DNA from: Dipylidium caninum
Lineage: Eukaryota; Platyhelminthes; Cestoda; Cyclophyllidea; Dipylidiidae
Reading direction: 5' to 3'
Assembly: GCA_017562135.1 (NCBI GenBank)
Contig: QEYB01001019.1
Coordinates: forward strand, 62,001-126,000
DNA: 64,000 bases
In this document: piece after piece, positions 46,154-59,380 of the stretch
Numbering within the stretch: the first letter of the stretch is position 1
How the letters are laid out: each line of letters starts with the position of its first letter
Program-made: the position numbers and the translations under genes
Notes under the pieces: model-generated
Databases searched by the model: none
Seen by the model: only the letters and a program-made list of their open reading frames with translations
What the model was told of the DNA's origin: nothing

Positions 46154-48713
46154 TCATGAGGAAACTCGATGGAACAGACTTGCAGAGACCGATGACGCAA
46201 AGCTATAACCCAATCGGTCGCTACCGTGTTTAAGAAACAATGGCAAGGGGAAATTGACATGAGACGAATACAGACGTACAGAAAAAATGCCAACCAAGGC
46301 GCCAATTATCATGCCGCCGAGGACGTCCGTCCAGTGGTGTTTGTTGTCCGAGATGCGAGTCAGACCCACGTAGAAGGCACCCGTCACTGCGCCAGCCTGA
46401 AGAAAAGCCTGCACCACGGAACTCATTCCAAGATTCGGCATGCGATAATGCAGATACACCTAGAGTTAAACCACATAAAAGTAAAGTAGTTGTTTCTCAA
46501 CAGACAATATTAGTCTTCTCAATTTGGTTTATTTTGGGGCATTCTGGTCTAGTTTAGCGACTTCTCTAAAAACTCTTAACAATTCACATTGGCTGCTACG
46601 TGATGCAATCGACTTATCAAATGGCAGGATTTCTGTAAAGTTAGCAGATTCTATAAAAAGACACACTAGACGAGGTAGAAACGCTAGAGATTTACCAGTA
46701 CTCCTGTAAGCTAAAAGAGTGGAGACAAATATTAAAGGAATGCTTTAAGCCTAGTCAAGTGCCTCATAGTGAGACTGACACATCCCTGCATTCAAATAAG
46801 GTAGGCCATACAAATCAAGGAGTTACTCGCCAATAGGCACAGAAACCTCGAGCTTAACACTTAATGTCTACAGCATCTATTTTACCCTCGTGGCTATTAA
46901 GTTAGTCACGTCATTTCCTCTTTCCTACAGAATTCCGCGTCTTTTCATCTATTTTTAATAGAACCACGGAATAGAGAAAATAATGCGCGGAGGCAAACAA
47001 AGAACGTTTTTGCAATTTAGGGCGTTGCAGTGCCATTGGTTAAGAGGACTCCCTTGCGTCGTGGTGAGGATGGTTCGGCATTTATTATAATCTAGTCAAA
47101 GAAGCCTAGCCAGGAGGGTAATCGTGTGTAAATATGGTCAGTATAACCTATAGCAGATCTTATATGTGAAAAAAAAAGTGTACTTGTACATGTGCGGACA
47201 GGTAACAGACACAGTTTGAACAAGAAAAATGGACCGTATAATAATAAATTAAAATTCATGATATCTGTACATACAATTGCCTTTCTTATTTAAATACGGT
47301 CCTGGCATAACTTGGTCTTCTGTGCAATTGATAGTGTTACGTAATTCAGCATATATGTCTCACGAGAAACTTGTTATCAAGGCAGACCCACCATGTGATG
47401 AAGGGAAGTAACGTATATCAGATGTGTGGCATACGGAGTTGCTCTTATCAAGTTGAAAGTTTAGTTTAATATAAAAAAATACCAAAAAATGAGAAAAATA
47501 TCCTAGTAACATGGAAGCTACTAAATAGACTTTCAGTGTAGTGCTGTCATTGACTGCACAGTTCTTATGGAAAATGAACTTTGTGCTACCGAAGAGGACA
47601 AGGCTATGCATCTCAGGGACTTTGTACTGAGCTTCATAGTAAAGAAAGTTGGCGAGTGTTAACAGAACCTTTTCAACGTTTAACAATTTCAGTTTTATAA
47701 GGAAATTATTTTGAACGAATGAAATTAGTGAAAAACAGGAAAATTTTTGACTGAACATTTAGTGAAACAGAGCAACATTAAGAATACCCACTGAAAGGAA
47801 AATTGCTGAGAACATGCTGTAGGCAGCGTGGCCCGATGGAAATGATAATCTAAATAAAAATAAAAATTACTGCATTCGTATTCAAATAAAAAAGAATGAC
47901 GATTGAGCACAAGACAAACAAAGCTAAGTTTAAAGCGAATCGTGAAGGAAACAGCTAGTAACAGGTGCATTACAACGTATAATAAAAAAATTGGACAATA
48001 TTTCAAAGCGTTTTGTTAAAAACCTATTTCGAAGATTTTTACTTCCTAATACCTACAAAAAACAGATGGGAGTTTATAACATTGACAAAAAAAGTATACA
48101 GGCGAGTTGAAATACCTCATGTCGCTAATCAAGTAGGCGTCAGTTTTTGTACATGTGAAGTCACTTATGTATCCATAAGGCGTTTCGCTCACAACAGCCG
48201 GGCCACAGACGTCGAAAAAGTTAGGACGGAGGCGACCGACAACAACTTTTCCTATGTGGACAAACATCGAAGCCACTGCGTATCCAAAACCCAACAGGTA
48301 CAAAAATTTGTAGCACAAAATAAGGACCTAAAAAATCTTCTGGAAAATGTATAACATACCAAAGGTATGTGATAATAACGTCGTGAGAAACCATAAATAT
48401 GGGCTCGGATAAGCTCCGTACCAAGAATCTAACAAGTAGTTGCAAGTTTAAATCATTGTTAACTTACTATTAAGACAACAATTATAGGAACCACTGTATA
48501 TAAATAAACACTGGGCACTGTCGAGGGACGGTAAGGGTACTTTATTGAATCGTCGTTCTTAAAAAAACCTTTATGAACAGGCTCCAAATTGTACACAACT
48601 GCTGAAACCACTATGACTGCAAAAATCACGTGAACGTAGATTTAACAGTTACATGGTGCGATTGCAAGAAAGTCATAGAGAAGGCGAAGCAAAACCCATT
48701 TTGTGGCTCCCAT
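46154..48713 (-). CDS. Lipid phosphate phosphatase (PAP2/LPP family)
   Basis: Integral membrane enzyme that dephosphorylates phosphatidate, lysophosphatidate and related lipids at the outer or luminal face. Exons are 48713-48653, 48616-48468, 48428-48360, 48327-48116, 47849-47792 and 46459-46154. All phases agree and give 284 residues, the same as human PLPP1. All three catalytic motifs are present: C1 KVVVGRLRP (K120, R127, P128), C2 FPSGH (168-171), and C3 TRISDNKHHWTD (R218, H224, D228). GFFKNDDSIKYPY (about 36-48) is the conserved loop after the first membrane segment. Several hydrophobic segments fit the usual six-pass topology. The first three introns are 36, 39 and 32 nt; the last is 1.33 kb. 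The donor after exon 5 (TCA|GTGGGT) was chosen because it restores motif spacing. The start ATG is the only one in frame upstream of the first membrane segment. Confidence 0.95.
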
Positions 48714-48729
48714 CCCGGATTCCGCTCAA

Positions 48730-48731
48730 CT
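48730..48731 (-). promoter_or_regulatory. Possible leader acceptor of lipid phosphatase
   Basis: A TTTTTTATCTATAG acceptor-like string ends 16 nt before the start codon. Flatworm mRNAs often carry a trans-spliced leader at such a site. An ordinary 5'-UTR intron is equally possible. Confidence 0.35.
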
Positions 48732-48739
48732 ATAGATAA

Positions 48740-51700
48740 AAAACCCGCCCACTCTCAGCAACCTTTAACATTGGTTATGCAAGTAGTATAAACAAAAAAG
48801 ACACTTCAAAACGTTTGAGCATAAACATACAACACCCATGATTGGGGACTTTTTCTACAACCTTTAAATCAACTATCCAAGTTAGAGGAATTTTATGGAG
48901 GGTATTTAGGCAAAGCCGTAATAAGGATTCCCCGGTTTCATTATTATTTTAATAGTAATTTCATTCAATTGTGAAGGATGCAACTCCTTAGGTGGCGTTT
49001 ACTCATGCTAATTGGTATTCTGAATCAGTGTTGCCGAAATGTGGATAAGTTTACTCCCTAAAGATAGAGAATTTAGTTAATTCCACAAAGGCATATTGTC
49101 TGATTTTACATCGGTATTGACTAGTCTCTTCTGTCTCGCATTTTCCCAGTTCTTCCATCATCTCCGCCAAAGTCTGGGTAGAAGTGCTCGAACTACCATG
49201 CTTTCTATTCCTTACATTCGATCTCATCGCTGTATGTAAGCATACTTTCAGTAGCAAAACATATTGACTCTAACCTCCTATGGCAATTCAGCTTATAAAC
49301 TTGTGCTTATTAAAGATGAAGATTCGCAGAGCATTTTACGCACATGCATACTCGATATCAATTACCTGAGTGGTATCCGGGTACAAAACATGATGTAAGT
49401 ATTTGTACGTCATCGACATCATCTTTGGCGTCCACCAGTTTCCCATTGGTGATGTTCTAGGGGATAAGTTTCCTTTGGGTGTACCAAACTTGGTTACCGT
49501 CCTCATCCCCACAACTCGGCGGCGCAGCCTCTTATGAAAAAAATGAGTTATACTGAAAGGGATAGAGTGTAAAACTGGTTTAGCTCTTATGGTGATTATT
49601 AAACACATGCCACCTCTGATGGGCAGCTCTGGATATGGTAAAAATGTTAACACCTATGCGAAAATAATAAGATTAAGAATCGGAAATTCACATCAAATTT
49701 AACATATTCTGACAATCCCCTACCCTAGCTCTTCACATTTGTTCACTTAAATTTCCTTTAAATGAAATTGATTCCAGTTCATATTTATGTCGAAGTCAAT
49801 TTCGGAGATAGATCAGAATCAGTTGTTTGTACAGGTATTCCGAAATCAACTTCTGCGCACTTCTTTTAATTATGAAAGACAGGGAAGTGGGGTCTCCAAA
49901 TATTATTTGAATCTACGTTAGCAGGCAGGTGCACGTGATGTCAGCGAGTGAGGAGGGCGGGTGGAATAAAACAACTAATAAAGTACGCCTCTATCTTGTT
50001 TGTAAATCTTCATTAAGGTGGCTGCATTATTTTTGAACTGAGTCTTCAAAATTTGCCCATACGAGCGTGGGAAAAATAGGGGAAGAGTAACAGTGAGTTC
50101 AAAGGAGAAGCACCAATAACTAGTGCTTTACAGACTCATCGTTTTCGAAAAGAAGCTAGTCTGAAGCGTTGTGTTCTGATTTCCAAACCTTTTAAAAGAA
50201 TGTTGCATCCTAGCGGTTGAAACGCGACCAAATAGCTGTTCTTCTGGACTTTGTTTTACGCAGATATTCGCTTGTGGCTCCAGTAATCAGTAATTTGTTA
50301 AGATAGAGGGGGAAAATGTTTGAGGATCTTTCAAATTAACGCACTAAGGCATGTTTTGTTAAAACAGAATACTGAATTGGGTAAAATACTTATACAAGCG
50401 CAAGCTTCTTCAAACTCTTTTAACTCCTCTAAACTCTCAATTTATATTGTTTGTGGCCTCAGCAGTTCTCCTGGGCGTAGTAACGCTTCGACAGAATGGA
50501 AAAGGCGATGTCGAGCCGACACGGCCGGATGGGCAGGGAGTCGAGCATTGCACTTGCGATGAAAGGTTTGAAGATTCCGCGACTACTAAAACAACAACCG
50601 ACGCATTTCAATTTGCTCTTTCACATGGAAGAGGGAATCTATTTAGTTAATCCTCGAATTACCTTGGATTGGCTATTAAGGAAGAAGTAATTAATAGAGC
50701 CCATTTATTTCGGACGTTCAATGAGGTGACCTTTTATCGCAAGTTCGGAGAGGCTCTTAGAAGAGAGTCAAAACACCGAATCGACACCCCGTCGTCGAGG
50801 CAGGGGGGGGAGGGGGGCGAGCGAGGTGGAAGGCTGTTCCCCTAATAACATTACGCTGTTTTCGTCATGCCAAATCGACTAAAACTCTTTCAACATACCC
50901 CTCTCGGAAACCGCTATTACAACCCGTCACAGTGGCCCAGCAACAACGACAGCCGATTATTCCCTTTAATTTCGACCATTCTAGTAAATATTTTATGTGA
51001 AAGTTAACCCCAAATCAGTAATTTGCGATTTATAAGTGAATGCACTTGTGTGATCAACACGCCAATAGATAAATGAAGATGGAGTGAAACTTAAAGAAGA
51101 GTTGAAAAGGGCGAGAAACCCAAAGGTGCCTTTCAACCGCGGGGCTGGTAGGCACCGGCTTCAGGGAAGTGAAACCGTCAGCCGAAGCGGCATTACAAAT
51201 TTTACCTGCTCTTAATGTTCGGTTGGAAATTATGAAACGGAAATGGGATATAAGTAGGAGACAAAAGTGCCATTTTCCGTCGTGTTAATTACATTCATTC
51301 GAAATAAGTTCTATTTGGAAAAATCCTTGTTTTTAAACTTAATAAATTATTCAAAATCTTCTATAGCATCACCTTGGTTACTTTATTTCTTTTTCTTGAA
51401 AATATTTCGTAATTACGCAAAAGGTAGTAACCGGTGGGAAAAATGTCGGATGAATATGGAGGATGTGACAGAATTTCATATTTTAGGGGAGTTATTTAAT
51501 TTGTCAGCAGTGATTGAAGCTTTGTGTGGTCGTCGTGCGTCTTCATCATGCAGCAATGCTTCACCGTGCCGACTGGGCAATGCTGCTTTTTCTCTCCTTC
51601 TAAATTTCTTACCGTGCAGGACATAAATTTTTCCACGGTAAGTGGACTCCGCCGCTGTTACGGATTCGCCTGGTTGTATTAGAGGAAGGCTTAATGGATG
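48740..51700. other. Intergenic upstream of lipid phosphatase
   Basis: AT-rich. A 105-codon open frame on the minus strand at 49,336-49,653 is flanked by splice-like strings, but no family was recognised. Poly-G runs lie near 50,802. Nothing else supported. Confidence 0.55.
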
Positions 51701-51724
51701 CTCACCCCGTGCGCATTACCCCAT

Positions 51725-52290
51725 TTGCTAAGCATTATGCTTCGGTTTGAATATATGTCTTGGGAGTGTATTCATATTTACCCATTCGCTTAATCCCCCC
51801 TGGTCATACCAACCCCACTTTTCATCAGAATTGATGATTTGGTGCAAAAACGCCTGCAGTCGTGTAGGGCGAAGGAAGTCACAAAGATGGGCATTTGCTC
51901 TTGCGGTCGCTCGATCATCTCCAGTAGCGTCACTTCGTACGGCAGGCACATTTGTGTCCGATTTGTTTTTTTCACGTTATCATTTATTGTATGCAAATGT
52001 TTCAACATGACCCAAGTTCACGAATAGTGTGTGTGTGTGTGTGTGTGTGTTTGTGTGGATCGGACTCCACAGTCGTCCTTCACTCTTCCTCCTCGTCATC
52101 AGCATGGGCAGATGGTCTTCCTCCAGCAGAGGCTTCTTGGTGGCACTCAAATTGCCAGGACAACATTTTTGGGCACAAAATTTGAGCGCTTTTTCACTAG
52201 CAGATCCACCTTCAACTGCCTCATTTATGTTTCTCGAAGCCTGAGCAGCTGCGCTACGCTTCAATTTGAACTCGTGCATGAAGAATTAGA
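51725..52290 (-). mobile_element. Mariner (Tc1/mariner) transposase relic 1
   Basis: Minus-strand fragments in mariner order. An N-terminal helix-turn-helix part comes first (EFKLKRSAAAQASRNINEA, 52,270-52,200). Next is a leucine-rich linker, then YEVTLLEMIERPQEQ, then FLHQIINSDEKWGWYD (about 51,860-51,800), whose aspartate is the first catalytic residue of the DD34D family. The pieces lie in different frames and a GT microsatellite at about 52,028 interrupts them. The second half of the transposase is missing. Inactive. Confidence 0.75.
52028..52051 (+). repeat. (GT)n microsatellite
   Basis: About 11 GT units inside the mariner relic. Confidence 0.9.
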
Positions 52291-52339
52291 GGTAAATCGC
52301 GTTTTGTTTCCATATGAGTCAGGCGAAAAATAAAGTAAT

Positions 52340-54490
52340 CAAAAAATAATATAATATATAAAATATTGAGTACAAGTTACAATGGTATCTCTTTCAGTCT
52401 CAGGTGGACATAGAGTAAACAACAACACCCGTTTCATAGTTTCCAATCTAATACCTACTGTCAGTCTTTTAAGCATGGTGCCACTTTGAGAAAACAGTTT
52501 TATTCTAGAAATACTAGACTTGTGAGCTTTGATTTCGCCTGTCGCGTTTAGGTTGGGCCTTTTCTTCAGCTCTGGGGCGATGGTAAGATTGGACCGCGTG
52601 TTTGACCGTTTCGATATCAACTCCGAGGTAATACCTCTCAAACGTTACGAAAAACTGAGGCAGGTCATTGCCCCCAACTCTCTGTTTTACTCAACAACTC
52701 TACAATCTGACAATTGGGAGCTTCTTACAATGATATTTTATTATTTTCACTAAGCGTGTCTCTACATCATCCGGGAAATTACACGTGAAGCCTCAGGATT
52801 TTCTTGCCAGGCCCCGTCATTTATGTATGTAGTCGCTACTTTTAGTCTCCCTCTCAAATAATGGATGTTGATTAATGGAAATGTCTGCCATTTAGAGACT
52901 AGTCTGGCGCAGCCAATCATAAGTTAAATTAACCCACTATTAGGAGGAGTAGCGGCTTTAATCTAGATGCAAGTAAGAGTTACCATGGTTGATTGCTCTG
53001 GTCCGACTGGGTGGGAGGCAGGCCTACGGCGTTGAGGCGTCCTCACGTCACCACACCACGCCCTCCAGTCTTCGTGACAGTCCAAATCGCCAGATGTCGG
53101 TTTTTTGAGGCGACTTGGAGGCAAGGAGGAGACGAAACGGCCTCCTTCTCCCTTATCGTTGTGATCTTTAATTGAGGCTGGATTATTAAACTCATCAACC
53201 TCGTGCAGGATAATTTATCCTTCACGTAAAAGAGATTTTTATCGAAGTGGCAAAGTCAAACTGACAGACCGATTTATCAAACGATTGGGTATGTCAAAGA
53301 CGTCTGTGCTGTTGGGCGAGTAATAACTTTGTCTCCTCTTGCCCTACAAGTCGTCGAGGACAGTAAGCTCCCACCTCCCTATCTCCCCGGAGATAAATGC
53401 CTGTGAAAATGAACGTGTTTGGGGGCTTTGAGTGCAATAGGGCAACCTCAGGGCTCTACTCTCTCCCCTCGGAGATGGATAATCCGCCTCCTGACCTGCC
53501 AAAAGGGCAATGCTGCACCGGGGCGTCCCACCTCATCCTCCTCGCTGGGCACAGCACAGTCCCCCTCTCGGGGTCTTCAGATTTCCTTAGCACGTTCTCT
53601 CACTTAACATCTTACTGCAAAGTGATATGAAAGTGCCTGAGTGCCATGTGGAGCTTCACTTAAGAAACCGGAAGACTGCCCAACCAGAAGACCTTCTGCC
53701 TTCCAGTGCCGGCGATTTCGGCAGAAGATCATAGTATAGGTGTACTGAAATAATTGCGGAATAAGTAATTTGAAACGATTCCGCTATGTAGAAAAGAAGA
53801 ACCAGATGAAAAGTTAAATTGTAGCAAATTTTGTGAGGATAAAGGGGATGAATGAAGTACTCCCTGGAAGGAACGGACGGAAAACCGCGCTGTACCGTCA
53901 AAAAAGAGGAATGTTCATGAGAGTACCTAGATAATCTTCTCAAGTGTCTTTTCCCCTGACAGAGCTCACTTGGGGGAATTATTTCTACGGGCGAAAGGCC
54001 ACAAGGAAGGCAGTAAGAGGGCTCGGAAAGTACCGAGTGTCTTAAAAACGGGAGTGGCCGGATAACGCGTTTTCCCAGTTAACTTCGGCGGCCAGAAGGC
54101 CCACCGACTCTCGCATGTGGCTTTAAAATACAAAGTCTACCGGAAAATTTCTCACCCCTTTCCGGAATAAAACAAAATGCAAGTTTTTCTTACCGTCAAT
54201 TAAACTCCTTTGAAAAATATCATGCCGTTATAATTAATGACTTTTTACCAACGTGTAAGGAAGTTGTGAAGCAAAATTTTGGTTGTTGGAGGATGCAGAT
54301 CCCAGGGAATATGATGGAGGTGACAGAAGTTGTCAGCCTCGTTCTACACTTTATGGACGAGTCGCCCAAAGTAGCTTGTGGCCGAGCATCGTCCTAAGGC
54401 AGTATGATGTCTTCTCGCCTCACAATCACCAACCCCTTTTTTTCCACTGCTGTCTTTAAATTACCTCCTCGCCGACAGCACTTCTTCGAG
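52340..54490. other. Intergenic between the two mariner relics
   Basis: No gene or repeat recognised; open frames are under 100 codons. Confidence 0.55.
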
Positions 54491-54499
54491 TTGAGTCTT

Positions 54500-55050
54500 T
54501 CTTTCAGGTTTGAAAACTGGCAATGCAGACGTCCTCCAAAGTCCCATCACTTATAACCAGAGTCAAATTTGCTTCGGAGGTGGGGGAACAGCGTTCTCCA
54601 GGTGGAAAATATGATCCTTTCTTTACAACTTGTTCGTAGGTAATCCATTTTTCCTGACCAGTTCGAGAAGGACTCGATTTTGTTCCGCGCAGGCAGAGAT
54701 GAGCACATGACGACTCCATCATCCACGTTCTTCTCACTTCATTCATTTGCCACCCATCGTGAGTTCTTCCATACCTGTTCCATCTTTCGAATATCGTTCG
54801 AAATGATTTTCTGGGCTGAATTGAGCCTTTCCACAATTTCTCATGCTGTCAGAAAATGATTTTGCTCCAGCATGGTCTCATCGACATCGTCGTTGGTCGA
54901 TGACGGTCGCCCTGAACGTTGCTCGTCAGGCAGGTCGAAATCATCTCTTTCACCTTTTTCCGACCCTCTTCTACATTTCCACTCGGGAGGCTGTACCTTC
55001 ATCAAAATCATTCAATAAAATTTCTACATGCGTTTGTAACATTTCTTCCC
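54500..55050 (-). mobile_element. Mariner transposase relic 2
   Basis: Minus-strand order matches mariner. DEGTASR appears near 55,010, then RFDLPDEQRSGRPSS (about 54,945-54,900, the linker after the first helix-turn-helix). REIVERLNSAQKI and WKNSRWVANE follow, then a stretch ending TGQEKWITYEQVV (about 54,660-54,620). The usual TGDEKW aspartate is Q here, so the catalytic site is lost, and several frameshifts are present. Inactive and diverged from relic 1. Confidence 0.75.
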
Positions 55051-55069
55051 CATCGAAGTGCGATTAAAA

Positions 55070-58000
55070 TGAAGTTGGGTAAATGAACTGCATTAGAAGC
55101 CATAGGCGTATTGTAGTTCCACGCTTTAGACTAACGCGAATCAACTTTGTCTTAGTTAATTTGCTACGTCGCTATGTGTACATTGAGCGATAGGCGTAGA
55201 GGTCTAAAGATGCGCCAAATAAATTTGTGCCACGTGGGGGAAAATAATTGGCATCCTGGCGGACAAAACATTCCGGTACAACAGATACAAACTCCTCCCG
55301 AAGTAGCGTCAACTGAGGCCTCATCGAAAAGGGACGACTACTCGAGAGGACGCCTCGAGTTGAGCGCTCACTCGGGTTGGAGATGGCGCAGGCGTCCGAC
55401 TCGTCAAGGGCAGCCTCGCCCCAAAGCGGATGTCGTGTCAGCTCGAGACTTTCGTCCATTGCCAGAAGTCGCAATGAAACAATTTGTGAGTAAAAAGGCT
55501 GTCAACTCTGTGCTCAAAACAGACTAAAAGTGAGAGGATGGAACAATTGACTAGCGTTGTTTTGGACTTAAGGCTCTGCCACCCCTCGGAGTAAAGCGCG
55601 GACATCTACCTGTCAAGTGTCAGCCCATCATATCTTCCCTTGGACTTCATTCATGCCAAGTGGGATCGAGAGCGTCGAGAACTTTCCAAGTCTTGCGCTT
55701 TTACTTAGTCTCTTAGGAGTGGAACGAATTCGCAAGGACTCTTATTTCACCTGTGTGGTTGAGGACGAAGGAGGCCACCTCGCTAAACACTGCAATTGTG
55801 GATAGATGACGAGGCAAAAACTAGCAGGGGCATCTAAAACGAGAGAGGGAACACTTTCTCCAGGAGTTCCAACATACCTCATCGCGCATCAACAAATAAC
55901 CCTCCCAGATGGACGGTCTGCCAGTCTGCGCACTGAGGTAGCTTCACTTTCTCGAAAATCCCTCTTACGTCGTGGGACGAAGACGTTGGGTTTAGTACTT
56001 ACACATCGAAGGAACATCGGTGGTTACGCTCAGCGACCACCAAACTTCACCCCTCGAGAGTGTTGCATGGTGGCCTCGTGGGTTGCTGGAGGTTCGTCGA
56101 ACGTCGGGATGGCACCGGCTCCACGTGCGCCTTCTCCCCTTCTCCCCAAGCACCTGAGGAGGAGGAAAGCAATTCGAGTCTCAGCCTCTGTGTCGGGTGA
56201 TACCTGCGAACAAATGAAGTGTGCTCCATTTGTTCATTGGCCTTCACAACGTCTTCCTCAGCCTCCTTCGATGCGATGCGGATTCGGAGACTCATAGGAA
56301 GAAGACAACTTCTATGAACAGTGCAGATTGGTAGAAACCAACCGTAACAATTCATCTCCATCGGTAAGGGACCATCGGCCTTGGAGAATCTCTTCATGCT
56401 CTCTTAACCTCATCCTATTTCGCCTTTTGTCTTGCGCCTTTCACTTCCCCAAACGTGTTTGCGGACGATGTGCAGCAGAGGCCCATTAGATGAGGTTTCC
56501 TTAGAGAAATACCCATAAACACAGGCGAATGGTGCGGTGATTCACGCTGGCTAGAAATGGAATCACCATCCAGACATTCCCTCCCCTCTCGATACACTCC
56601 GCCAAACGTTTCTACCATTACGCGGAGTGGAATGCACTCCGACTGGGGATGCGACTCAGCGACAGTTGTGCCATGTCCAAACGCCACTTCCTCTCTATTT
56701 TGTTTTCGAGCTACCTCAGCACTAACACACTGTTAAAATAGTCGTCTTGCCTGTCTCGCAAATATCAGAGATCCCCTGCTTCACCCCAGTAATATTCCTC
56801 GTTTCTTGTCACACTCCGCATAACAGCGGACTTTCTGCATGAGCGGCTGACCTGATTAATTTGAAACCCCACGTCCCCACAACTCGAGCCTCGGCAACCG
56901 CCCCACTGGCGTCTCTTCCTCCGGGCGCCCATCCGAGCGCAACGCCGTCGTTCATTTCGTGAGTGCATTCATAGTCTAAAATAAAGTTGAATTTATCCTC
57001 TCAGGTATGCACTAACAATTTCCTCTCCTCAACAGCAAGGAAATTACTATTCCGAATTAAGCAGAAAATAGTTAGTCGCACACATTCAAAACTGTTTCCC
57101 ATTATTGGCGCGCGCTTATAAAAACTACTCCGATGTAACCGAGATGGTGAAGGGTGCCTACTGGTAAATTGGCAGTGGGTTTGACGACTTCTGCCGCGCG
57201 GGTGCCCGCCTCAGCCCCACGAAATCACAGATGCATTCGTCTAAAGAGGTGAGCGTAGAGACCGACTCTGTCCTTATTTGCATGTTTTCTCGCCAAAGAG
57301 GACACTCGATGATGAGATGAGATGATGTGTGAGGCAGTCTGATCTTAAAATTCAACTTAGTGACACGTGCGAGGCCACATTTCTGTCGAAACATTCTCCG
57401 AACGGAATCATCTCACCGAGAGACACAAAAGAGAGCGGTAAATAATAGAGGAGGTGGTCAAAAGCGAGGCGGTGGCAACTTTTATGCGGGACGAGGAGGA
57501 GGCCTGTGGTGCTGATGGGCACTTTGAAGTGGGACAGGCGAACATGTGCAGACACGAGGTTTTTTTTGATTCATCTGTAAACACACACTGCATTTTGCGT
57601 AGCCTCTGACAGCAAATAGACACACATTACGACGCTGCCATCTGCTCGTACGATCACGCCAAGAGCTTTCTTAAATGCCAGAAAAATTGGCGTTCTTCTA
57701 CACAAATAGCATGTAAAATTTGGGCAATGATGAAGTCGCAATAGCGCTTGAGGAGGATGACAGCGTCCACACGTTGATAGGACGCAGACTGGCTGTGGCT
57801 CAACGCTCCATGCGGGTTGAAAAGACAGATGAAGGTGTTGTTTGTAGACTTGGGGCGAGAGACTCGGACAAACTGAAGGGAACTGCTCATTCAACCGCCA
57901 GCTGGAGTCGCCTCTCTGCCTCTACCGACGCACTCAGAAGGGCTCGGATTCAGCAACGACGCTTCCCGCCCATTGACGTTGCTTTTCGCATTGTGACGTT

Positions 58001-59380
58001 CCCCTCAGAGTGGCAAAAAGTATGAAAGTATGTCGAGGAAAGGAGTTACATTTAATCCGCATGTAGATGGTGTGTGAAAATGCGGCGAATTTCATGGGGG
58101 ACAGAAATTACAACAACATATCCCAACAGAATGGAAAATTAGTAAGGAGAGGAAAGGAGGAGCAAACGGGCAAATGATGGTTGGCATGGGAAGCTACAAG
58201 ATTTAGTCAGGAAACAAAGAGAGAGAGAGAGAGCATTTTTATCGAAATTACAACAACGAAATCCACACATGAAGGAGTCACATATTAGCCGCTGTGGATA
58301 AAAGGACAGAAAAATAGAAGCACCCGAAGAGAAAGGAATAGGCGCAGGTGGTAAAAATAATTTACGAAAAGAAGGGCTAGAAATGCTGGATGCAATGAAA
58401 AATTCAGTTCATCACGAATGGAGATGGGAGACGACGATTGACAGGAGGTTAATAGTTCATCCATCCCGCAAAAGTCAAAAGGAGCTAGGGGAAAACGCCA
58501 GCGAACCAATTCCTACCGACTGCGCTGACAAACAACCTCGTTACCCTGACGTACGAGGCGGTTTCCGTCTTCCTCCAATATCGGTCCATGTTCGTGGGTT
58601 GACTGCCATCAAGTCGTCGCCTCCCCAACCTACCCAAACACAACACCCATCGGTCGAATGTATTTGGACAATAATGAGCGATGTCTACGTGTCACAATAG
58701 GGACGAAAAACAGAAAAAACAAAAAAGAAGCAAGTTAAAAGGCTTTGGAGCGAAGAAAATATACGCTGGGGTCAGACATGGGGCAATCGCTCCCCTCTCG
58801 AGATGCAATTACTCGTCGCAGTTGCCTAAATTCACTAAAGACGGTGTTAACAATCGCAGTGCGGTGTGCACCCCAACAGGGCCACTGAGCTATAAAACAC
58901 TCCGACTTTATGAGGAACTCCTCTCATTTTATGCCACCCTAGGCACTTAAAGCATATTCACAGGGCTCACTTGGAGTGGGTGTTTTGAGATGTGGGAGCA
59001 GGCCACAGACCAGAGAAGCAGTGAGATGTACAAGTGTTTAGCCAAGACGCCCCATTTGGCTGAGGCTGTTACATGGAAGCGCTCGAGGAGGCAAAAGGAC
59101 AGGTGGTGAAACCATGGAGAAGGGGAAGATTGAGCCGATTGCGTTCGTCACGAGGGGAGAGGGAGAAGAGCAGGGGAAGAGGGCGAATGACTGTAGGTTA
59201 CTAGGCCGTCCATCCTGCAGAAGTCGCGAAAGGCAGGGAGGAAATTCAACAAATCCTATTCATGCCGACGTCCCTCGCCCACAAAAACACGCATCCATTT
59301 GACGAACGATTCAGCCTCCATCTTCCTCCGTCTCCCTCCCACTTCCCTTCTCGCATGCGTGCCCATCGTGAGCAAATTGT
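55070..59380. other. Intergenic, no gene recognised
   Basis: Open frames of 100-163 codons on both strands near 55.2 and 55.8-56.4 kb overlap each other and show no family resemblance. A GA run lies near 58,217. No structural RNA was seen. Confidence 0.5.

Noticed and set aside
47360..47758. 132-codon minus-strand frame inside the last lipid phosphatase intron
   Set aside because: It begins at the end of exon 5 read-through and is low-complexity hydrophobic; the phosphatase is complete without it.
49336..49653. 105-codon minus-strand frame with YPELPIRGG and GNWWTPKMM
   Set aside because: It looks protein-like and has splice-like borders, but I could not match a family or find phase-compatible neighbouring exons. 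Left unannotated; a translated search would settle it.
55172..55527. Overlapping 100- and 117-codon frames on opposite strands
   Set aside because: No family recognised on either strand. Adjacent to the mariner relic but not resembling transposase.
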